Below are positions 41,924 through 49,187 of a stretch of 64,000 nucleotides of DNA, one piece after another. This DNA is from RGIG3009 sp045648765 (GTDB lineage: Bacteria; Bacillota; Clostridia; Oscillospirales; Acutalibacteraceae). The position numbers and the translations under genes were made by a program. The stretch covers positions 62,001 through 126,000 of the forward strand of contig JAZROQ010000041.1 of the NCBI GenBank assembly GCA_045648765.1. The letters are read 5' to 3'. Position 1 is the stretch's first letter, and each line of letters begins with the position of its first letter. A model generated the notes under the pieces. The model was not told the origin of the DNA and did no database searches. It worked only from the letters and a program-made list of their open reading frames with translations.

Positions 41924-43051
41924 TTAAATCCGTCTATCTAAAACACCACGATATTTATGATAAAATTCTTCAAACGTACCATTATCCAGCGCCTCACGGA
42001 TTTTTTCGGTAAGTGTGTTGTAAAAATATAAATTGTGAATGACACACAACCGCATAGCAAGCATTTCATTTGCCTTGAACAAATGGCGAATATATGCACG
42101 AGAATGACGCCGACATGTAGGACAATCGCATTCTTCATCAAGTGGCAAAGGATCGTATTCGTATTTTTGATTAAGCATATTGCGGTGTCCGCTCCACGTG
42201 AACACATGCGCGTGTCGTGCATTTCGGGCGGGCATAACACAATCAAACAAGTCAACCCCGCGGTAAACACCTTCCAAAATGTTCTCCGGTGTACCAACAC
42301 CCATCAAATATCGCGGTTTATCCTTTGGCATAAACGGTTCGACCGCATCGATAATACGGTACATATCTTCCGTCGGCTCCCCTACCGCCAATCCTCCAAT
42401 AGCATATCCGTCCAAATCCAACTCGGCAATTTCTTGCATGTGTCTTACACGAAGATCCTCAAATGTACATCCCTGATTAATACCAAACAGCATCTGTGCT
42501 TTGTTAATCGTATCAGGCAATGATTTTAGTCGTTCCATTTCCGTTTGGCAACGTTTTAACCACCGTGTAGTGCGTTCACAAGAACGCGCGGAATAATCGT
42601 ATTTAGCGGGATTTTCCACGCATTCATCAAATGCCATAGCAATGGTAGAAGCGAGGTTAGATTGAATGCGCATACTTTCTTCGGGACCAATAAACAACCT
42701 TCGTCCGTCAATGTGCGAAGAAAAAGTGACACCTTCTTCATTAATCTTGCGAAGTTTAGCAAGGGAAAACACTTGAAAGCCCCCACTATCGGTTAAAATA
42801 GGTCCATCAAATCCCGTAAACTTATGCAAACCACCCATTTTTTTAACCAATTCATCACCGGGGCGCAAGTGCAAGTGATACGTATTACAAAGTTGTACTT
42901 GGCATTTAATATCTGCCAAATCATAAGCCGAAACCGCACCTTTAATAGCGCCGCACGTAGCAACGTTCATAAACGCAGGGGTTTGAACTGTACCATGAGG
43001 CGTTTCAAACACACCGCGCCGTGCACGACCACTTGTTTTAATAATCTTCAT
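41924..43051 (-). CDS. tgt: Queuine/preQ1 tRNA-ribosyltransferase
   Basis: The 375-residue enzyme swaps guanine-34 of GUN-anticodon tRNAs for preQ1. The catalytic Asp lies in LTDSGGFQVFSL near residue 88. IGGLAVGEP is the substrate strand, YLMGVGTPENILEGVYRGVDLFDCVMP holds the second Asp, and the zinc site is CDCPTCRRHSRAY with a distal His in HNLYFYN. It is encoded after queA, so both steps of queuosine insertion are co-transcribed. preQ1 synthesis genes are not in the window. Confidence 0.97.
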   Translation of the reverse strand: MKIIKTSGRARRGVFETPHGTVQTPAFMNVATCGAIKGAVSAYDLADIKCQVQLCNTYHLHLRPGDELVKKMGGLHKFTGFDGPILTDSGGFQVFSLAKLRKINEEGVTFSSHIDGRRLFIGPEESMRIQSNLASTIAMAFDECVENPAKYDYSARSCERTTRWLKRCQTEMERLKSLPDTINKAQMLFGINQGCTFEDLRVRHMQEIAELDLDGYAIGGLAVGEPTEDMYRIIDAVEPFMPKDKPRYLMGVGTPENILEGVYRGVDLFDCVMPARNARHAHVFTWSGHRNMLNQKYEYDPLPLDEECDCPTCRRHSRAYIRHLFKANEMLAMRLCVIHNLYFYNTLTEKIREALDNGTFEEFYHKYRGVLDRRI

Positions 43052-43071
43052 GTAATGTCATCCTGTTCTTT

Positions 43072-44100
43072 TTATACAATAAGCATTGCATCGCCAAAGC
43101 TGAAAAAACGATACCGTTCTTCCACTGCGTAGCGGTATGTTTCCATGGTTTTTTCGTAACCGGCAAAAGCACTAACCAACATAATCAAGGTACTTTCCGG
43201 CAAATGAAAGTTAGTAATTAAGCCATCCAGAATTTGAAAACGATACCCGGGGTAAATAAAAATGCCTGTCCATCCTTCGTTTGCGTGTACCAAGCCGTCT
43301 TCCCCCAAGCCAACACTTTCCAACGTGCGGCAAGAGGTGGTTCCTACCGCAAAAACACGACCACCGGCGGCTTTGGTTTCGTTTATTAACTGTGCCGTCT
43401 CTTTGGGCAAGACGTAGTGTTCGTAATGCATTTTATGGTCTGTAATGTCATCTGCCTTTACAGGTCTGAACGTTCCCAACCCCACATGCAATGTTACAAA
43501 TCCAATTTTAACACCTTTTTGTGTAAGCTTTTTCAACAATTCCGGTGTAAAATGCAACCCTGCCGTAGGCGCTGCCGCTGAGCCAAGTTCTTTGGAATAA
43601 ACGGTTTGATACCGTTCTTTATCTTCCAGCTTTTGCGTAATATAATGTGGAAGCGGCATTTCACCGATTTTTTCCAAAATTTCGTAAAAATTCCCTTGAT
43701 AGGAAAAATGAACCAAGCGGTTTCCATCGGGCAAAACATCGATCACTTCGGCTTCTAACAAACCTTCACCAAAAGTAAGAATATTACCTATTTTTGCTTT
43801 TTTGCCGGGGCCTGCCAACACTTCCCAACAGTCATCCCCTTTGGGATTAAGCAAAAGCAATTCGACTGCTGCACCTGTTTCTTTGCGGTTTCCATATAAC
43901 CGTGCAGGCAAAACACGACTGTTGTTAAGAATCAAACAATCGCCTTCGTGGAGATAATCCATAATTTCAAAAAACTTTTGATTTTTCCGCTTACCCGTGG
44001 CACGATCAAGCACTAACAAACGCGATTGATCCCTCGGTTCTACTGGATATTGTGCAATTAATTCTTGCGGTAAATCGTAATAAAAATCTTGTCGTTTCAT
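43072..44100 (-). CDS. queA: S-adenosylmethionine:tRNA ribosyltransferase-isomerase
   Basis: A 342-residue enzyme that transfers and isomerises the ribose of SAM onto preQ1-tRNA to give epoxyqueuosine. Family signatures are FYYDLPQELIAQYP at the N-terminus, LILNNSRVLPARL near residue 55, PTAGLHFTPELL near 180 and NFHLPESTLIMLVSAF near 300. Length is normal. It is the first gene of the minus-strand queA-tgt-yajC-TIGR04086 unit and diverges from asd. Confidence 0.97.
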   Translation of the reverse strand: MKRQDFYYDLPQELIAQYPVEPRDQSRLLVLDRATGKRKNQKFFEIMDYLHEGDCLILNNSRVLPARLYGNRKETGAAVELLLLNPKGDDCWEVLAGPGKKAKIGNILTFGEGLLEAEVIDVLPDGNRLVHFSYQGNFYEILEKIGEMPLPHYITQKLEDKERYQTVYSKELGSAAAPTAGLHFTPELLKKLTQKGVKIGFVTLHVGLGTFRPVKADDITDHKMHYEHYVLPKETAQLINETKAAGGRVFAVGTTSCRTLESVGLGEDGLVHANEGWTGIFIYPGYRFQILDGLITNFHLPESTLIMLVSAFAGYEKTMETYRYAVEERYRFFSFGDAMLIV

Positions 44101-44136
44101 GGATAAACTCCGTTTCCGTTTTATCGGTGGATTTTG

Positions 44137-44165
44137 TTGACATCCTTGTTACATAATGCTACAAT
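44137..44165 (+). promoter_or_regulatory. Promoter of the asd-dapA-dapB operon
   Basis: A consensus TTGACA (44137-44142), a 17-base spacer and TACAAT (44160-44165) lie about 70 bases before the asd ATG. Confidence 0.75.
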
Positions 44166-44233
44166 AGGAATGAAAAATTGTCAAGCAAAATCAAAGGTTT
44201 TACTTGTCTCAAATCAGGAAGGAGTTCTCCCCT

Positions 44234-45310
44234 ATGAAGAAGTTTAATGTTGGAATTATCGGTTGTACCGGCATGGTCGGTCAGCGTTTTGCTACGCTGC
44301 TTGCCAACCATCCGTGGTTTACGGTGACGGCCCTTGCCGCCAGTCCGCGCTCTGCCGGAAAAACCTATAAAGAAGCTATCGGCAATCGTTGGGCTATGTC
44401 CTCACCGTTGCCGGAATCTTTGCAAGATATGATGGTATTTGACGCTGCTGACGTAGAAAAAGTGGCTTCGCTTGTCGATTTTGTGTTTTGTGCAGTCGAT
44501 ATGCCCAAAGATCAAATCCGTGCCTTGGAAGAGACGTATGCCAAAGCAGAATGTCCTGTTGTTTCTAACAACAGTGCACACCGTGGCACAGCCGATGTAC
44601 CGATGATTATTCCCGAACTTAACGCTGACCACGTAAACGTTATCCCCAGTCAGCGCAAACGTTTAGGCACAAAGCGTGGCTTTATTGCCGTTAAATCCAA
44701 CTGCTCTTTGCAAAGCTATGTTCCTGCTTTGTTCCCGCTTTCTAAATTTGGCATTAACAAAGCGCTCGTTTGCACCTATCAAGCCATTTCCGGTGCGGGC
44801 AAAACCTTTGAACGTTGGCCCGAAATGGTAGATAACCTTATCCCTTATATCGGCGGCGAAGAAGAAAAATCCGAAAAAGAGCCGCTCAAAATTTGGGGTC
44901 ATGTGGAAGATGGCGTAATTGTTAACGCTACTTCGCCCGAAATTACCGCACAATGTTTGCGTGTCCCTGTTTCAGACGGTCACTTTGCCGCGGTGTTTTG
45001 CAGTTTCGATAAAAAACCGAGCAAAGAAGAAATTTTGGATTGTTGGAAATCATTTAAAGGCCGCGCACAAGAGTTGGAATTGCCCAGCGCACCCAAACAA
45101 TTCTTGCACTATTTTGAAGAAGATAACATGCCGCAAGCGGCATTACACCGCGGCTTAGAGGGTGGCATGGCTATCTCTTTGGGTAGATTGCGTGAAGATT
45201 CTCAATACGACTACAAGTTTGTCGGTTTGTCCCACAACACCTTACGCGGTGCTGCAGGTGGTGCAGTTTTGTTGGCAGAATTGCTTTGTGCAGAAGGATA
45301 TATGGATTAA
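44234..45310 (+). CDS. asd: Aspartate-semialdehyde dehydrogenase (archaeal/fungal-type subfamily)
   Basis: The 358-residue enzyme reduces aspartyl phosphate to aspartate semialdehyde with NADPH. The N-terminal Rossmann motif is GIIGCTGMVGQRF. The catalytic Cys is in KSNCSLQ near residue 148 and the His in RVPVSDGHFAAVF near 250. The stretch NSAHRGTADVPMIIPELN and the SNCSLQ form (rather than PNCSTI) place it with the long archaeal/fungal-type enzymes. The ATG at 44234 follows GGAAGGAG. It is the first gene of the lysine/DAP operon. Confidence 0.94.
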   Translation: MKKFNVGIIGCTGMVGQRFATLLANHPWFTVTALAASPRSAGKTYKEAIGNRWAMSSPLPESLQDMMVFDAADVEKVASLVDFVFCAVDMPKDQIRALEETYAKAECPVVSNNSAHRGTADVPMIIPELNADHVNVIPSQRKRLGTKRGFIAVKSNCSLQSYVPALFPLSKFGINKALVCTYQAISGAGKTFERWPEMVDNLIPYIGGEEEKSEKEPLKIWGHVEDGVIVNATSPEITAQCLRVPVSDGHFAAVFCSFDKKPSKEEILDCWKSFKGRAQELELPSAPKQFLHYFEEDNMPQAALHRGLEGGMAISLGRLREDSQYDYKFVGLSHNTLRGAAGGAVLLAELLCAEGYMD

Positions 45311-45340
45311 GTAACCTATTTATCAAAGGAGGAGTTTAGT

Positions 45341-46231
45341 ATGAGTAAGCCTGTTCTTTTTACCGGTGCCGGTGTAGCGCTCATCACTCCCATGCATCCG
45401 GATGGACGTATAAACTTTGAAAAATATCGCGAACTGATTGATTTTCAAATTGCCAATGGTACCGATGCCATTATCTCTATCGGCACCACGGGCGAAGCCC
45501 CAACATTGGAAGACGATGAACATTTGGAAGCTTTGCGTGTGGCAATCGAGTACACAAACGGTCGTGTCCCGGTGATTGCCGGTACCGGTTCAAACAACAC
45601 TGAACACGCTGTGTTTATGTCAAAAGAAGCCCAAAAAATGGGTGCTGACGGTTTGCTGCTGGTGACACCATATTATAACAAAACTTCTCAAAATGGGTTG
45701 ATTTCCCATTACAGCTATATTGCAAACTCGGTAGATTTACCAATTATTTTATACAATGTTCCCTCCCGCACCGGTGTGAATATTCAGCCAAAAACGGTTG
45801 CCGAGTTGTATAAAATTCCCAACATTGTGGCTCTTAAACAAGCCAGCGGTAATTTGTCAGAAACGGCTCAAATTGCTTCTTTGTGTGACATCACTCTCTA
45901 TTCGGGCAACGATGACCAAATCGTTCCCATTATGTCTCTTGGCGGGAAAGGTGTCATTTCGGTGCTGTCTAACGTTGTACCGCAACAAACACACGATATT
46001 TGCGCCGCGTGGCTAAACGGTGATTGTGAGCGTAGTTTGCGCCTGCAATTAGAATGGCTTGACTTGGCAAACGCTTTGTTTATGGATGTTAATCCCATTC
46101 CTGTCAAAGAAGCACTCAATCAAATGGGATTCTCCGTGGGCGATTGTCGTCTCCCCCTAGCTGCTATGACAGCAGAAAACAAACAAAAAATAACTGACGT
46201 ATTACGTCGGTATTCATTACTGAAAGGTTGA
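45341..46231 (+). CDS. dapA: 4-hydroxy-tetrahydrodipicolinate synthase
   Basis: The 296-residue TIM-barrel enzyme condenses pyruvate with aspartate semialdehyde. Visible hallmarks are GTTGEAPTLEDDEH near residue 47, the catalytic Tyr in LYNVPSRTGVN near 135 and the Schiff-base Lys in IVALKQASGN near 163. YSGNDDQIVPIMSLGGKGVIS completes the pocket. An AAAGGAGG Shine-Dalgarno precedes the start. It lies 30 bases after asd and 5 bases before dapB. Confidence 0.97.
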   Translation: MSKPVLFTGAGVALITPMHPDGRINFEKYRELIDFQIANGTDAIISIGTTGEAPTLEDDEHLEALRVAIEYTNGRVPVIAGTGSNNTEHAVFMSKEAQKMGADGLLLVTPYYNKTSQNGLISHYSYIANSVDLPIILYNVPSRTGVNIQPKTVAELYKIPNIVALKQASGNLSETAQIASLCDITLYSGNDDQIVPIMSLGGKGVISVLSNVVPQQTHDICAAWLNGDCERSLRLQLEWLDLANALFMDVNPIPVKEALNQMGFSVGDCRLPLAAMTAENKQKITDVLRRYSLLKG

Positions 46232-46236
46232 CTTTT

Positions 46237-46989
46237 ATGACACGCATTTTACTCTGTGGTTGTAACGGAAAAATGGGACGCACCATTGCCGCTTGCGCTG
46301 CCAAGCGTGACGATTGCAAAATTGTTGCCGGCGTGGATATTAACACCAATCCTTGCAATGATTTTCCGGTTTTCAGCACTCCTAAGGAATGTAATGTTCC
46401 GATAGACGTTATCGTTGATTTTTCTCATCCATCCTGCCTTGACGGTGTGCTGCAATATGCCACCGAGAATCATATTCCCGCGGTGATTGCTACCACCGGC
46501 TTATCGGAAGAGCAACGTGTAAGAATCCAAAAAGCAGCAGAAAAAACGCCGTTGTTTTCTTCGGCAAATATGTCTTTGGGCGTCAGTTTATTAACAGAAT
46601 TGGTCAAAAAAGCAGCCGAAGTTTTGGGTGGCATGTTTGATGTTGAAATTATTGAAAAACACCACAACCAAAAGATTGATGCTCCTTCAGGCACAGCGTT
46701 ATTGCTGGCAGAATCGGTAAAAGATGGTCTTTCTTATGAACCGCGCTATGTTTATGACCGTGAGTCGGTTCGTGAAAAACGCAATCCTCACGATATCGGC
46801 ATCAGCTCGGTGCGCGGTGGCACCATTGTGGGTGAACACGATGTGATTTTTGCCGGACACGATGAGTATGTCACCCTGTCACACACTGCTCTTTCCAAAG
46901 ATATTTTTGCAGTTGGTGCTTTGAATGCCGCTTTATTCTTGACAAAACAACCAAACGGCTATTACACCATGAAAGATTTGATGGAATAA
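46237..46989 (+). CDS. dapB: 4-hydroxy-tetrahydrodipicolinate reductase
   Basis: A 250-residue enzyme with the nucleotide-binding motif CGCNGKMGRTI at the N-terminus. The catalytic HHNQK pair and substrate loop DAPSGTALLLAE are near residue 145. GGTIVGEHDVIFAG is also present. It gives tetrahydrodipicolinate for diaminopimelate and lysine. The ATG at 46237 with AAAGG nine bases upstream is preferred to an upstream TTG that overlaps the dapA stop. The remaining DAP genes are outside the window. Confidence 0.96.
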   Translation: MTRILLCGCNGKMGRTIAACAAKRDDCKIVAGVDINTNPCNDFPVFSTPKECNVPIDVIVDFSHPSCLDGVLQYATENHIPAVIATTGLSEEQRVRIQKAAEKTPLFSSANMSLGVSLLTELVKKAAEVLGGMFDVEIIEKHHNQKIDAPSGTALLLAESVKDGLSYEPRYVYDRESVREKRNPHDIGISSVRGGTIVGEHDVIFAGHDEYVTLSHTALSKDIFAVGALNAALFLTKQPNGYYTMKDLME

Positions 46990-47030
46990 AAAAGCAAGGG
47001 AAAGAATCCGCACGATTCTTTCCCCTTTTT
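46990..47030. terminator. Bidirectional terminator between dapB and the DUF1540 gene
   Basis: The stem GGGAAAGAAT/ATTCTTTCCC with a 7-base loop is flanked by A6 and T7. Confidence 0.88.
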
Positions 47031-47037
47031 TTGCTTG

Positions 47038-47208
47038 TTATTTCTTTTCAAAAGATTGGCAATCTGTGCATTCACACATGGTTGGGTTTGTTTCGTGAGT
47101 TCCCACGTGAATGGCATTCAACGTACAAAAATCACCATCGCAACCATGATAACGGCACTGTTCAACAGTACAATGGATGGACTGATTGTTTTTACAATTG
47201 TTATCCAT
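47038..47208 (-). CDS. DUF1540-type cysteine-rich mini-protein
   Basis: The 56-residue protein has seven Cys and three His in a pattern typical of DUF1540: IHCTVEQCRYHGCDGDFCTLN, then a THETNPTMCECTDC end. The cysteines suggest metal binding. Members are widespread in Clostridia and of unknown function. The ATG at 47208 has an ideal AAAGGAGG Shine-Dalgarno; the longer frame adds 16 unrelated residues that lie over this signal. It is a monocistronic gene. Confidence 0.83.
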   Translation of the reverse strand: MDNNCKNNQSIHCTVEQCRYHGCDGDFCTLNAIHVGTHETNPTMCECTDCQSFEKK

Positions 47209-47327
47209 AAATCTTTCCCTCCTTTTTGTTTGTTGGTTATTAGTATTTCCCAACAATCAAAAAATAACGATCAAATTTTTTGTTTTCGCAAATCATATTA
47301 TTCTATTCAATTTTTTTACCACGTTTG

Positions 47328-47356
47328 TTGACAACCATACGTAAAGATGTTATAAA
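47328..47356 (+). promoter_or_regulatory. Promoter of the sialidase-like gene
   Basis: TTGACA (47328-47333), a 17-base spacer and TATAAA (47351-47356) lie 37 bases before the GTG start. Confidence 0.75.
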
Positions 47357-47393
47357 ACGTATTAGATAACAAAATTGTTAGGAGATGTTTCTT

Positions 47394-48557
47394 GTGGCTA
47401 CAATCGGCAGAGAAGTATTTGTGGTAAAACCCAGTCCCGAAAATCCCAGAAATACAGAGGGAGCTTTCGCTCTTCTTAATGACGGAAGCATTTTATATGC
47501 TTACAGCCGCTTTATTGGCGATTCCAATGACCACGCTGATGCGGATATTCATGCTTTTATCACTCACGACGATGGTGAAACGTGGGAGGAATTCGGCACT
47601 ATTTACACAAAAGGTCCCAACGACAGAAACGTCATGAGCGTTTCTTTTTTACGTATGCTGGATGGCGCCTTGGGAATGTTCTTTTTAAGAAAAACCGGTG
47701 ATGGCGATGAAATTGATTGCCGTCCCAACATGATTTTATCTTACGACGAAGGCAAAACATGGTCCGAAGCCAAATGCTGTATTGACAAACCAGGTTACTA
47801 TGTTATGAACAACGATAGAATCCTCCGCTTGGCAAACGGTCGTGTTATTTTGCCTGTAAGTTATCATGAGTTTTTACCGCAAGCAGGCGAATTCAGCGAC
47901 CGAGGCATTGCCTGCTTTTTTATTTCTGATGATGACTGCAAAACTTTCCACGAGGCAAAACAACGCTTAGAATTGCCCTTTAACCATCCTGTTTCCGGTT
48001 TGCAAGAAGTGGGGGTAATGGAACTCAAAGACGGTCGAATTTGGGCATTTGCACGCACAGGACACGGCTATCAATTTGAATCTTATTCCGAAGACCAAGG
48101 CGAAACCTGGGGCGATGTGTTACCCAACGAATTCTTTACCTCTCCCAATTCTCCTATGGGTGTTAAACGTTTGCAAAACGGAAAAATGTTGGCAGTGTTT
48201 AATCCTATTCCCATCTATAATGGGCGCCACAACATTGTTGGTTCCAAACCATTTGAGCATGCCGAAAAAACAGTTTGTTATAATATGTACCATCCCTATT
48301 CCGTATATTGCGGCAGAACACCACTTGTTTGTGCAATTTCCGATGGTTCCCCTAAAGAATTCGAAGATTATTTGTGGTCGTTGGAAGATAACCGTAGCCG
48401 CGAATACTGCTACCCCGCTATTTTACCAAATAAAGATTATGTGTTAATTTCTTATTTTAAAATGTGTTCTACCTATGGTTATCCCCCGGAAGTACGAAAA
48501 ACACCACTCTACGGCAGCCATATCAAAAAAGTTATGTTAAGTGAGTTTGAAGATTAA
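47394..48557 (+). CDS. Sialidase-like BNR/Asp-box repeat protein, cytoplasmic
   Basis: The 387-residue protein is a likely six-bladed beta-propeller. Asp-box repeats (S/T-x-D-x-G-x-T-W) are visible as THDDGETWEE, SYDEGKTWSE and SEDQGETWGD. The opening PRNTEGAFALLNDGSILYAYSRF is found in sialidase-family proteins of polysaccharide utilisation loci. The F-R-I-P motif of classic sialidases is absent and there is no signal peptide, so the substrate is unknown. The start is GTG at 47394, nine bases after GGAG; the ATG at 47385 directly abuts that signal. It has its own promoter and terminator. Confidence 0.78.
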   Translation: MATIGREVFVVKPSPENPRNTEGAFALLNDGSILYAYSRFIGDSNDHADADIHAFITHDDGETWEEFGTIYTKGPNDRNVMSVSFLRMLDGALGMFFLRKTGDGDEIDCRPNMILSYDEGKTWSEAKCCIDKPGYYVMNNDRILRLANGRVILPVSYHEFLPQAGEFSDRGIACFFISDDDCKTFHEAKQRLELPFNHPVSGLQEVGVMELKDGRIWAFARTGHGYQFESYSEDQGETWGDVLPNEFFTSPNSPMGVKRLQNGKMLAVFNPIPIYNGRHNIVGSKPFEHAEKTVCYNMYHPYSVYCGRTPLVCAISDGSPKEFEDYLWSLEDNRSREYCYPAILPNKDYVLISYFKMCSTYGYPPEVRKTPLYGSHIKKVMLSEFED

Positions 48558-48588
48558 AAAAAACCGCGTCGTATGACGCGGTTTTTTT
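48556..48588. terminator. Bidirectional terminator between the sialidase-like gene and engB
   Basis: The stem AAACCGCGTC/GACGCGGTTT with a tight loop and flanking A and T runs overlaps the end of the engB stop codon. Confidence 0.88.
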
Positions 48589-49177
48589 ATTCTTCCGTGA
48601 CCTCTTTCAAAATAGAACGCAGTTCCTCCACCCCTTCACCGGTGATAGCCGAAAAGGGTACCATATAGATTCCTTCGTATTCCGAAAGTTCTTCTTTAAG
48701 TGCCTCTAAACGTTCAGCGCGTTGCGTTTTGTTCAGCTTATCCGCTTTGGTAAGCACCACAATAAACGGCAATTCACAGTGCGTTAAATATTCTAACATT
48801 TGATAGTCATCGGCGCTCGGCGGGTGACGCATATCAATCAGTTGTAGCACTAATCGCAAATCACGATCATCGTCAAAATAATGTTCGATCGTTTGGCTAA
48901 ACCTTTTCTTTTCCGAAAAAGAAAGTTTGGCATAGCCATATCCCGGCAAGTCAATGAGCCGTAAAGTATCTAATTTATAAAAATTGATGGTTGCCGTTTT
49001 ACCGGGGGTAGAACTGGTCCGCGCCAATGCTTTGCGGTTTACCAACTTGTTAATCAATGAGGATTTTCCAACGTTGGACCGACCCGAAAAAGCGATTTCC
49101 GGAAGCGTAGACAGGGGCAACTGACTGCTGATGCCGGCGGATAATTCAAAAACAGCCGATTCAATTTTCACAAGCAT
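48587..49177 (-). CDS. engB: Ribosome-biogenesis GTPase YsxC/EngB
   Basis: The 196-residue TRAFAC GTPase has G1 SGRSNVGKSSLIN near residue 34, a G2 threonine in STPGKTATINFY, G3 DLPGYGYAK, G4 LTKADKLNK and G5 VPFSAITGEG. It assists late assembly of the 50S subunit. The ATG at 49177 follows AAAGGGGAGG; a GTG two codons later has slightly better spacing and is possible. It follows lon by about 10 bases, as in Bacillus (lonA-ysxC). Confidence 0.95.
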   Translation of the reverse strand: MLVKIESAVFELSAGISSQLPLSTLPEIAFSGRSNVGKSSLINKLVNRKALARTSSTPGKTATINFYKLDTLRLIDLPGYGYAKLSFSEKKRFSQTIEHYFDDDRDLRLVLQLIDMRHPPSADDYQMLEYLTHCELPFIVVLTKADKLNKTQRAERLEALKEELSEYEGIYMVPFSAITGEGVEELRSILKEVTEE

Positions 49178-49187
49178 TCCCTCCCCT

